The position numbers were made by a program, and so were the translations under genes. A model generated the notes under the pieces. It saw only the letters and a list, made by a program, of their open reading frames with translations. It did no database searches and was not told the origin of the DNA. From NCBI GenBank assembly GCA_009746045.1, contig RPFO01000026.1, positions 2,765,663 to 2,829,662 of the forward strand: a stretch of DNA of 64,000 nt, read 5' to 3'. Positions within the stretch are counted from its first letter, which is position 1. The number at the start of each line of letters is the position of its first letter. Shown here piece by piece: positions 39,720 through 49,990 of this stretch. This stretch comes from Mesostigma viride (lineage: Eukaryota > Streptophyta > Mesostigmatophyceae > Mesostigmatales > Mesostigmataceae).

Positions 39720-42594
39720 CTTGCCGGCAAATTGCATTATATTTGAACCAGTATGCACATTTGATTGGGCTACATTTTAGGAATTGTCTGATTCCTACAG
39801 AATTTGAATAATTAAAGTTGCATCTGTTTGAATATATAAAAAAAGTCTCGCTACGTTTGCATGCCACAACAAATAACGGTGTTCAGGTCATGCACCTGAG
39901 TGTAAATTAATGTTATCTCAATTTCAGAGTCATGCCACCTGTTCAAATTCATATTACGTTGCCACATGCATTCATTATTGATGACCACTGCATCATGATC
40001 AAACTTATATGACTTATGTAGCTATGTACAAATAGTTATGTCTGGAGAATATTCTAGCACGTACTTAATGCAACTTTAATTTTGTGTAGCTCATCTATAC
40101 CAGTTGCATGAGTCCTCACACTTATGAATAATAACATGAATAATAACATGACACATGTGGTGACGTGTCCAACCAATAAGTGTCAATTCATGGAGATGAC
40201 AAAAGGCTAAACTAACCACTTGATGAATTAGACAACACGACGTGTACATCAAGCTGTAACAGATGCATGACACTGTCCAGCCATCAAATATTGGTGGTTT
40301 CACTAAATATTTACTAATGCCAACAACATAGTTGCCCGATTCCATATCTAAGAATCATTATCCACAAACTGCCTCAAACAGTTCAAAGACAAAGCGTTTC
40401 CCCATCAATTGTGTCAATTGGAACCACCAGAACGGACTGAGTATGGGCATCTTAGTAAGTATGAGAGTATCTAGCCAAATAACATTTTCTGGCCCACCCT
40501 TGGAACCAAGGATGCTTATATATCAAATAACTTTGGGGTCATGTCATTGGTCACATATCTATGCCCCACAGCTGCTATAAATAGCATCCCCACCAAGGGG
40601 GTACGGTGCAGATGGGGTTCAAGAGATATATAATGCAATATGGACCATTTCTCAAAATCTGCTGACCCTGGCCCTTTGAGGGGAGTTTAAGATAATCACA
40701 CGCATGCCATAGATGCATTCACGACATGACATGCCATAGAACTGCACAGGCTAGCTAGCATACAGCCCAAAATAGCTCAGACCGTTATAACGGGTGCAGT
40801 TATTTTGGGGTGTTTTGCTAGCACTACCGTATAGGCATTCAATTCCAACGTGGCACAAAACATCATAGATGGCCACACATGGATTCCCAAACACATTTCC
40901 AGCTTAAAAATCACAACAGCATAGTATACAACAAGTATAAAGCTTGTGCCAAGGCCCAAAACCAAGCGTAGAAGGGGTTCACAAGGAGCTACATTATCAA
41001 TGCATCCAACACACTATAAAGCAATTCCAATGATTGGCAATGATAGAAAAAACAAAAGAACTAACCTGGTTATGCTTCCATGCAAGCAGGCCCCGGCCAT
41101 TCATGTTTCTTGCATGCACTATGGACGCACAAGCAGAAGGATAACTTGGGCCACCAAACCAAGAAGCAATGCCTAGAGCTGGCCAGAAAACCACTTGTCT
41201 CGCTATGTCTGTGCAGGGAAAAGCATCCCGTTATCAAGACCACCATGTTTAGAGACGATACCAAACGCTACTTCACTGGTTTCGTTGAAGCCTCAGCTAA
41301 TAGCAATCAAATGTGGTCCAAAATCTGCGTGACATAGTGGCATTCCCCAACCATCACAAGCGAACGCGTACAAGCACTAAAGCAACAAAACGACAAGAAA
41401 AAACCATCGATTACATGTCTACAACTAGTTTATAAACGATAGGACGACTTGGTACTGTAACTGTATAAACGCTAACATGTTAATACGTACCAGGTCGAAA
41501 CCGCAGATTACCTGCTGTGCGGGAGCCATCACTCCCACCTCACGGACATAGCCTCGAACCTTTCCTGGCCGTCATCGCTAATAAAACATGTCAAGAATGA
41601 CGTAACAAGTCTATCCACGCGCACATATATGGACGTTTGCTGCCGAACATGCCCTCAAGATAATACGAAGATTTCTGCACTAATGACCATCGTCTGCGGC
41701 CTGCCTGCGCCCATGATAGTCAAGTCCGGTGGCCTGTCCCTAGGTCTGTCCGGTGGCGGCCTGTCCGGTGGCGGCTTCCATCTGCGTAGAACATCGGCTG
41801 ACATGTTTCTGGTTTAAAGCTCTGTGATGCCCCAATTACGCAGTCGCCATCGCCCTTGTCTTTTGACTCTCCGCATGCTGAAACTCCGTCACAAGAAGAG
41901 CCTGCACGCGTGCTGCTGTTGTGAGTGCTGTAATTAATTTTATTTACATGTTTGTCTTGTTCTCAAGGAATAGCAGCGGTCCTGTGGGCCTGCGGTCCTG
42001 TCGTTCACTATTAGGCATTGCCTGAACATCGTATATACTGATAAGCATTGCCTGAACATCGTATCACGATTTCTACCATTCCTGAACTCCGTGTGAAAGA
42101 CTTCCAACCAATGGATCGCCGAGTCTACATTTGTCTACTTTTGTCTACTTTTGTCTACATTCTGGCCCGGCTACCGAATCGCTTCACGCCCATGGCATGT
42201 CAGCGTGGGGTTGGATGGCAGTTTTCTCCGGTTTTAATGTCGGTCGTCAGCCAGTAGGGATGGGGGAAAGCGACCAGATCATGCGGCGCCGTGCAGTTGA
42301 CTGGCTCTTACTTGATTTTTTTATAGTCCATTTCAGTATACCGTCACAGATTATACTTATGCAGGCTCGAACCATGCACTCGCCTCGCCAGCAGCCGTTC
42401 AGTTTGGTTGCAGGCGGTCACATTCACAGGGTGCCGTATGTTACTGCTGCATCGGCAGCAAAGGTCTGTGTACGGCGGCAAATAAGTAAAATGCAGTAGA
42501 TCATAGTATATATACCAAGTATTAGTAGAATCTAGTACTTCACAGTGAGTGGGGGGCACTCCTCCTCTGTAAAACGAGTTGGACAGCGGCCACG
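39720..42594. other. 2.9 kb without a recognised gene
   Basis: AT-rich in its first half. Small local duplications occur: GCATTGCCTGAACATCGTAT twice near 42013-42066, TTTGTCTAC three times near 42128-42158, and CTGTCCGGTGGCGGC twice near 41745-41775. Promoter sequence for the synthetase gene would lie at the right end but I see no clear motif. Confidence 0.5.
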
Positions 42595-45500
42595 TTGGAT
42601 GGGGCTCGGCTTATCCGGAGCAACAGCGGGAGCAACGTTCCCCGTTTAAACCGTGCATTTCTCCTGATCACCCGGCCTGGCGCCGGCGGCCCCTCTGTCT
42701 CCCGCCGTATCCATAACTATGCCAGCTGCCTGTTGGGGGAAGGCCTGCGGGTGACCACGGTGTTGTCAAACCCAAGCGTTGCAGAGCTGGCGGCGGCGAT
42801 GACGTGTGGGAGGCAGGTGACGCGGGCGCATGCGGTGGAGCCACCATTGCAGCCCTTCCATGGAGACGTGCCCACGGGCGTGCTGCCTCCCGTGTCGTAT
42901 GGGCAGGAGCAGATGCTGGCATTACACGAGCTGGACCCGGCCAGCCCTGCCTACAACATGGGACTCTGGTGGAGTGTGGTTGGGCATGTGGATGTCGACA
43001 TATTGCGGCGGAGCATGCAGGTGGTGGTGGCACGACATGAAGCGCTTCGGACCCATTATGCGATGCCAGCAATGCAGGCAGCTTCCCAGGGTGCACCAGG
43101 GGCTGTCCAGGTGGTTGTGCCTCCTGATGACTTTGTCCTCCCGTTTGAGGTGGTGGATGCAGGAGATGGCGACCAAGGGCTGTGGGCCTCACTCCACAAG
43201 GAGGCCTCGACGCCCTTCAACCCCTACACAGGGCCCCTGGTGCGCTGCCTGCTGGTAAAGAGGGGTGACCGCTCCAGTGCCCTCATGGTGAACATGCACC
43301 ATTCGGTGAGTGATGGCCTCTCAGGGGTGCTCCTCATCCGTGAGCTCTGCCACAGCTACTCGTCCATTATGAAAGGTGGCGAGTTGTGCTTGCCCCCATT
43401 ACCAGTGCAGTACAGCGACTATGCGGTGTGGCAGCGGCGTTGGTTGGAGGAGACGGGCGAGATGGCTACCCAGCTGGCATATTGGAAGGGCCAGCTGGCA
43501 GGCGCGCCCCAACTCCTGGAACTGCCGACCGACAAGCCGAGGGCGAAGGTGCAGAGCTTTGCAGGTGGCTCTGTGCATGTGAGGTTGGATGAGGGGTTGG
43601 TCCAGCGCCTGAGGGCTGTGGGGGCGCAGCACGGTGCAACTTTTTTGATGGTGCTGACAGCATTGTGGGCTGCTCTGCTGGGTCGTTGCAGCCGGCAGGA
43701 TAAGGTGGTGGTGGGCATGCCCTGGAATGGGCGCAACAAGTCAGAGGTGCAGCACCTGATCGGGTATTTCATCAACCCGCTGGCCCTCTGTGTGGATGTG
43801 GACAGCGCACTGCCCTTCTCCCGCATGGTGCAGCATGTGCGCGATGTGGTCCTGACCGCCATGGAGCATGCGGACGCGCCCTTCCAGAAGGTGGTGGAGG
43901 CTGTTGGTTCAAACGGGGTGGTTGGCCACAACCCCATCTTCCAATCCATGGTGGTGCCCAGCGATTTTGCGGATGGAAACCCCTTGCCCTTGGGTCCCGA
44001 CTGCCTGCTACACCCTCAATTTGTCCAGCAAGGCAGCTCCACCTCAAAGATGGATGTCTCCTTGGTGCTCACTGGAGACATTGGCTCTGCTGACCAGCTG
44101 CTTCTGCTCGAGTACCGGACGGACCTGTGGTGTGAGGCCAGCATGCAGCGGCTGGGCCAGCAGCTGGTGTGCCTGGCCAGCAGCGCTGTGGCATCCCCCG
44201 AGACGCCGGTGGGCCGCCTGCCGATGATGACCGAGGCGGAGCGCAGGCGGGTGGTGGAGGAATGGAACGCTACGGACACGGCCTTTGCTTGTGCTGGCAA
44301 GTGCTTGCACGAGCTGTTTGACGAGCAGGCGTCTCGCACGCCGGACCACGTGGCGGTTGAGACGGAGACTGAGCAAGTGAGCTACTGTGAGCTGCAGCAA
44401 AGGGCGGACGCCTTGGCTTGCATTATTCAGGATACCGGCGTGGTGGTGGGTGGCAGGGTTGGCCTGTGCCTCAAGGGCTGTGTGGAGATGGTGGTGGGTA
44501 TGCTGGCCATCCTCAAGGCAGGGTGTGCGTACGTGCCGCTGGACCCCGACTACCCGGCGGAACGTGTGCAGGGTATGCTGGAGGATGCTAACGTTAGCAT
44601 CCTCCTCACGAGCCCGCACCAGCGACCCCCATGGGGTGCTGATACGTCCGACCACCTGAAGCAGCTGGAGGTTCCACTGACGCCTGCCTATGCCCCTTAC
44701 TTTCCTACACAAAAGCCCGTCATTCACCGCCAGGTGTTCCCCATGGACCTGGCCTATGTGCTCTTCACATCAGGCACCACAGGCCGCCCCAAGGGTGTCA
44801 TGGTGGAGCACCGCAACGCGTGCAACCTGGTGGCCTGTCTGATTGACAGGTGGCAGCTGGACGGCAGCAGCCGCGTGCTGCAACTTGCCAATCCCAGCTT
44901 TGATGCGTCGGTGGCCGAGGTGTTCGGGACACTTGCTGCTGGAGGGACCCTAGTCGTGCACCCGCTTGGGTCTGACCCGCAAGACTCGCTTCGCCGCGTC
45001 ACCTGTGCCTTTGTCGTTCCTTCGGTCCTCTCTATGTTCAACCCTGCGCACTTCCCGGGCCTCTCCACCCTCTGCATTGGTGGAGAGATGGTGCCCCTGC
45101 ACATGGCAACCAGCTGGGCGGCAGGCAGGCGCTGTCTCAACGGCTACGGCCCCACGGAATCCTGCGTTTTTGCCACGATGGGGCAGATGACAGCCGAGGA
45201 CCAACCAGTCTCAATAGGTGGCCCTCTTCCAAACGTGCGGGTCTATGTGCTGGATGCCTACCTTCAACCGACACCCATTGGGGTGCCAGGGGAGCTGTAC
45301 ATCGGCGGTGCAGGCGTGGCGAGGGGCTACGCCAACCGGCATGACCTGACCAAGGAGAGATTCCTGGACAACCCATTTGCGGCGGGCAGGCTGTATCGAA
45401 CTGGAGACCTGGCCAGGTGGCTGCCTGATGGCCGGCTGCAATGCTTGGGTCGCTTGGACCGGCAGGTGAAACTGAGCGGCGTACGCATCGAGTTGGGTGA

Positions 45501-46050
45501 GGTAGAGAGCGTGCTGGAGGCCTGCCCAGGGGTGGCCAAGGCGGTGGCCGTTCTGCAGGATGTGGGCTGTAGCACTGCTAACCCTGGCTTGTCCGGTAAA
45601 CATCTGGTGGCCGATGTGTGCCCTGCGAATGTCCAGGTGGATGCGTTGATGGAAGCAGCTCGGCGCACGCTCCCCAGCTACATGGTTCCCTCGGCGGTGG
45701 AGGCCCTGGAGAGGTTTCCGGAGACCATCTCAGGCAAGGTGGACGCGAGGGCACTTCCCCCAGTGGATCTGAGTACCAGCGGTGGTCGCGATTATGTAGC
45801 GCCTCGGAGCATGTACGAGGCGCGTGTGCAGGCGGTGTGCCAAGACGTGCTGGGTGTGGCGTCGCTGAGCGTGCTGACAAGTTTCCACGAGTATGGCGGC
45901 AACTCGCTGACGGCCATGGCACTCGTGCACCAGATGCGGGAGCGACTGGCTGAGTGCCCAGGCGCGGGGGAAGGCCTGCGGGTGACCACGGTGTTGTCAA
46001 ACCCAAGCGTTGCAGAGCTGGCGGCGGCGATGACGTTGGGAGGCAGGTGA
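42595..46050 (+). CDS. Nonribosomal peptide synthetase, partial carrier plus module 1 (C-A-T)
   Basis: 1151 codons. Residues about 47-72 are the last helices of a carrier domain (GLRVTTVLSNPSVAELAAAM), homologous to the end of the carriers at 45967 and 49197. Then come a condensation domain with HHSVSDG (43297-43317), an adenylation domain with LFTSGTTGRPKG (A3), FDASVAEVFG (A4), GYGPTES (A5), YRTGDLARW (A7) and ISGKVD (A10), and a carrier with the phosphopantetheine Ser in GGNSL (codon 45904-45906). Hand alignment to GrsA gives the pocket D-A-A-F-C-G-G-V-F-K, suggestive of a small or branched hydrophobic residue. The first 140 bases are unrelated to a synthetase, so the N-terminus is truncated or spliced from an upstream exon. 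It ends at a TGA created by a missing T near 46034. Confidence 0.92.
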   Translation: MDGARLIRSNSGSNVPRLNRAFLLITRPGAGGPSVSRRIHNYASCLLGEGLRVTTVLSNPSVAELAAAMTCGRQVTRAHAVEPPLQPFHGDVPTGVLPPVSYGQEQMLALHELDPASPAYNMGLWWSVVGHVDVDILRRSMQVVVARHEALRTHYAMPAMQAASQGAPGAVQVVVPPDDFVLPFEVVDAGDGDQGLWASLHKEASTPFNPYTGPLVRCLLVKRGDRSSALMVNMHHSVSDGLSGVLLIRELCHSYSSIMKGGELCLPPLPVQYSDYAVWQRRWLEETGEMATQLAYWKGQLAGAPQLLELPTDKPRAKVQSFAGGSVHVRLDEGLVQRLRAVGAQHGATFLMVLTALWAALLGRCSRQDKVVVGMPWNGRNKSEVQHLIGYFINPLALCVDVDSALPFSRMVQHVRDVVLTAMEHADAPFQKVVEAVGSNGVVGHNPIFQSMVVPSDFADGNPLPLGPDCLLHPQFVQQGSSTSKMDVSLVLTGDIGSADQLLLLEYRTDLWCEASMQRLGQQLVCLASSAVASPETPVGRLPMMTEAERRRVVEEWNATDTAFACAGKCLHELFDEQASRTPDHVAVETETEQVSYCELQQRADALACIIQDTGVVVGGRVGLCLKGCVEMVVGMLAILKAGCAYVPLDPDYPAERVQGMLEDANVSILLTSPHQRPPWGADTSDHLKQLEVPLTPAYAPYFPTQKPVIHRQVFPMDLAYVLFTSGTTGRPKGVMVEHRNACNLVACLIDRWQLDGSSRVLQLANPSFDASVAEVFGTLAAGGTLVVHPLGSDPQDSLRRVTCAFVVPSVLSMFNPAHFPGLSTLCIGGEMVPLHMATSWAAGRRCLNGYGPTESCVFATMGQMTAEDQPVSIGGPLPNVRVYVLDAYLQPTPIGVPGELYIGGAGVARGYANRHDLTKERFLDNPFAAGRLYRTGDLARWLPDGRLQCLGRLDRQVKLSGVRIELGEVESVLEACPGVAKAVAVLQDVGCSTANPGLSGKHLVADVCPANVQVDALMEAARRTLPSYMVPSAVEALERFPETISGKVDARALPPVDLSTSGGRDYVAPRSMYEARVQAVCQDVLGVASLSVLTSFHEYGGNSLTAMALVHQMRERLAECPGAGEGLRVTTVLSNPSVAELAAAMTLGGR

Positions 46051-49000
46051 CGCGGGCGCATGCGGTGGAGCCACCATTGCAGCCCTTCCATGGAGACGTG
46101 CCCACGGGCGTGCTGCCTCCCGTGTCGTATGGGCAGGAGCAGATGCTGGCATTACACGAGCTGGACCCGGCCAGCCCTGCCTACAACATGGGACTCTGGT
46201 GGAGTGTGGTTGGGCATGTGGATGTCGACATATTGCGGCGGAGCATGCAGGTGGTGGTGGCACGACATGAAGCGCTTCGGACCCATTATGCGATGCCAGC
46301 AATGCAGGCAGCTTCCCAGGGTGCACCAGGGGCTGTCCAGGTGGTTGTGCCTCCTGATGACTTTGTCCTCCCGTTTGAGGTGGTGGATGCAGGAGATGGC
46401 GACCAAGGGCTGTGGGCCTCACTCCACAAGGAGGCCTCGACGCCCTTCAACCCCTACACAGGGCCCCTGGTGCGCTGCCTGCTGGTAAAGAGGGGTGACC
46501 GCTCCAGTGCCCTCATGGTGAACATGCACCATTCGGTGAGTGATGGCCTCTCAGGGGTGCTCCTCATCCGTGAGCTCTGCCACAGCTACTCGTCATTATG
46601 AAAGGTGGCGAGTTGTGCTTGCCCCCATTACCTGTGCAGTACAGCGACTATGCGGTGTGGCAGCGGCGTTGGTTGGAGGAGACGGGCGAGATGGCTACCC
46701 AGCTGGCATATTGGAAGGGCCAGCTGGCAGGCGCGCCCCAACTCCTGGAACTGCCGACCGACAAGCCGAGGGCGAAGGTGCAGAGCTTTGCAGGTGGCTC
46801 TGTGCATGTGAGGTTGGATGAGGGGTTGGTCCAGCGCCTGAGGGCTGTGGGGGCGCAGCACGGTGCAACTTTTTTGATGGTGCTGACAGCATTGTGGGCT
46901 GCTCTGCTGGGTCGTTGCAGCCGGCAGGATAAGGTGGTGGTGGGCATGCCCTGGAATGGGCGCAACAAGTCAGAGGTGCAGCACCTGATCGGGTATTTCA
47001 TCAACCCGCTGGCCCTCTGTGTGGATGTGGACAGCGCACTGCCCTTCTCCCGCATGGTGCAGCATGTGCGCGATGTGGTCCTGACCGCCATGGAGCATGC
47101 GGACGCGCCCTTCCAGAAGGTGGTGGAGGCTGTTGGTTCAAACGGGGTGGTTGGCCACAACCCCATCTTCCAATCCATGGTGGTGCCCAGCGATTTTGCG
47201 GATGGAAACCCCTTGCCCTTGGGTCCCGACTGCCTGCTACACCCTCAATTTGTCCAGCAAGGCAGCTCCACCTCAAAGATGGATGTCTCCTTGGTGCTCA
47301 CTGGAGACATTGGCTCTGCTGACCAGCTGCTTCTGCTCGAGTACCGGACGGACCTGTGGTGTGAGGCCAGCATGCAGCGGCTGGGCCAGCAGCTGGTGTG
47401 CCTGGCCAGCAGCGCTGTGGCATCCCCCGAGACGCCGGTGGGCCGCCTGCCGATGATGACCGAGGCGGAGCGCAGGCGGGTGGTGGAGGAATGGAACGCT
47501 ACGGACACGGCCTTTGCTTGTGCTGGCAAGTGCTTGCACGAGCTGTTTGACGAGCAGGCGTCTCGCACGCCGGACCACGTGGCGGTTGAGACGGAGACTG
47601 AGCAAGTGAGCTACTGTGAGCTGCAGCAAAGGGCGGACGCCTTGGCTTGCATTATTCAGGATACCGGCGTGGTGGTGGGTGGCAGGGTTGGCCTGTGCCT
47701 CAAGGGCTGTGTGGAGATGGTGGTGGGTATGCTGGCCATCCTCAAGGCAGGGTGTGCGTACGTGCCGCTGGACCCCGACTACCCGGCGGAACGTGTGCAG
47801 GGTATGCTGGAGGATGCTAACGTTAGCATCCTCCTCACGAGCCCGCACCAGCGACCCCCATGGGGTGCTGATACGTCCGACCACCTGAAGCAGCTGGAGG
47901 TTCCACTGACGCCTGCCTATGCCCCTTACTTTCCTACACAAAAGCCCGTCATTCACCGCCAGGTGTTCCCCATGGACCTGGCCTATGTGCTCTTCACATC
48001 AGGCACCACAGGCCGCCCCAAGGGTGTCATGGTGGAGCACCGCAACGCGTGCAACCTGGTGGCCTGTCTGATTGACAGGTGGCAGCTGGACGGCAGCAGC
48101 CGCGTGCTGCAACTTGCCAATCCCAGCTTTGATGCGTCGGTGGCCGAGGTGTTCGGGACACTTGCTGCTGGAGGGACCCTAGTCGTGCACCCGCTTGGGT
48201 CTGACCCGCAAGACTCGCTTCGCCGCGTCACCTGTGCCTTTGTCGTTCCTTCGTCCTCTCTATGTTCAACCCTGCGCACTTCCCGGGCCTCTCCACCCTC
48301 TGCATTGGTGGAGAGATGGTGCCCCTGCACATGGCAACCAGCTGGGCGGCGGGCAGGCGCTGTCTCAACGGCTACGGCCCCACGGAATCCTGCGTTTTTG
48401 CCACGATGGGGCAGATGACAGCCGAGGACCAATCAGTCTCAATAGGTGGCCCTCTTCCAAACGTGCGGGTCTATGTGCTGGATGCCTACCTTCAACCGAC
48501 ACCCATTGGGGTGCCAGGGGAGCTGTACATCGGCGGTGCAGGCGTGGCGAGGGGCTACGCCAACCGGCATGACCTGACCAAGGAGAGATTCCTGGACAAC
48601 CCATTTGCGGCGGGCAGGCTGTATCGAACTGGAGACCTGGCCAGGTGGCTGCCTGATGGCCGGCTGCAATGCTTGGGTCGCTTGGACCGGCAGGTGAAAC
48701 TGAGCGGCGTACGCATCGAGTTGGGTGAGGTAGAGAGCGTGCTGGAGGCCTGCCCAGGGGTGGCCAAGGCGGTGGCCCTTCTGCAGGATGTGGGCTGTAA
48801 CAGTGATGGACTCGTCTCCTCTAGCAAACGCCTGGTGGCCTACACTGTCCCTGCTAGTGTCCAGGTGGACGTGTTGATGGAAGCAGCTCGGCGCACGCTC
48901 CCCAGCTACATGGTTCCCTCAGCGGTGGTGGCCCTAGAGAGGCTCCCAGTGACCATCTCGGGCAAGGTGGACGCGAGGGCGCTTCCCCCAGTGGATCTGA

Positions 49001-49990
49001 GTACCAGCGCTGGTCGCGATTATGTAGCGCCTCGGAGCGTGTACGAGGCGCGTGTGCAGGCGGTGTGCCAAGACGTGCTGGGTGTGGCGTCGCTGAGCGT
49101 GCTGACAAGTTTCCACGAGTATGGCATCAACTCGCTGACGGCCATGGCGCTCGTGCACCAGATGCGGGAGCGACTGGCTGAGTGCCCAGGCGCGGGGGAA
49201 GGCCTGCGGGTGACCACGGTGTTGTCAAACCCAAGCGTTGCAGAGCTGGCGGCGGCGATGACGTTTGGGAGGCAGGTGACGCGGGCGCATGCGGTGGAGC
49301 CACCATTGCAGCCCTTCCATGGAGACGTGCCCACGGGCGTGCTGCCTCCCGTGTCGTATGGGCAGGAGCAGATGCTGGTATTACATGAGCTGGACCCGGC
49401 CAGCCCTGCCTACAACATGGGACTCTGGTGGAGTGTGGTTGGGCATGTGGATGTCGACATATTACAGCGGAGCATGCAGGTGGTGGTGGCACGACATGAA
49501 GCGCTTCGGACCCATTATGCGATGCCAGCAATGCAGGCAGCTTCCCAGGGTGCACCAGGGGCTGTCCAGGTGGTTGTGCCTCCTGATGACTTTGTCCTCC
49601 CGTTTGAGGTGGTGGATGCAGGAGATGGCGACCAAGGGCTGTGGGCCTCACTCCACAAGGAGGCCTCGACGCCCTTCAACCCCTACACAGGGCCCTGGTG
49701 CGCTGCCTGCTGGTAAAGAGGGGTGACCGCTCCAGTGCCCTCATGGTGAACATGCACCATTCGGTGAGTGATGGCCTCTCAGGGGTGCTCCTCATCCGTG
49801 AGCTCTGCCACAGCTACTCGTCAATTATGAAAGGTGGCGAGTTGTGCTTGCCCCCATTACCTGTGCAGTACAGCGACTATGCGGTGTGGCAGCGGCGTTG
49901 GTTGGAGGAGACGGGCGAGATGGCTACCCAGCTGGCATATTGGAAGGGCCAGCTGGCAGGCACGCCCCAACTCCTGGAACTGCCAACCGA
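42735..49990 (+). repeat. 3.23-kb tandem repeat of synthetase modules
   Basis: Unit starts at GGGGGAAGGCCTGCGGG recur at 42735, 45966 and 49194 (periods 3231 and 3228). Units 1 and 2 are nearly identical throughout. Unit 3 is identical for about 790 bases, then alternates between diverged and identical patches. Confidence 0.93.
46051..49275 (+). CDS. Nonribosomal peptide synthetase module 2 (C-A-T), frame broken by one-base deletions
   Basis: This is a near-identical tandem copy of module 1: condensation domain with HHSVSDG (46527-46547), adenylation domain with the same pocket residues, and a carrier with Ser in GINSL (49132-49134; Ile where the others have Gly). It reads in three frames: 45954-46601, 46598-48418 and 48262-49716. 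The breaks are a missing C near 46593 and a missing G near 48253, both in short homopolymers and both intact in module 1. The main divergent patch from module 1 is at 48780-48870, between the end of the adenylation core and its C-terminal subdomain. Two equal pockets imply the same residue twice in the product. It is either one reading frame with consensus errors or a recently broken gene. Confidence 0.88.

Noticed and set aside
38351-39867. Open frames of more than 300 codons across 38351-39867
   Set aside because: They only reflect the ATTCC and TTCCC satellites, whose five-base units avoid stops.
44044-44727. 227-codon minus-strand frame inside the synthetase (and its copy at 47273-47956)
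   Set aside because: Antisense shadow of the adenylation domain; duplicated only because the module is.
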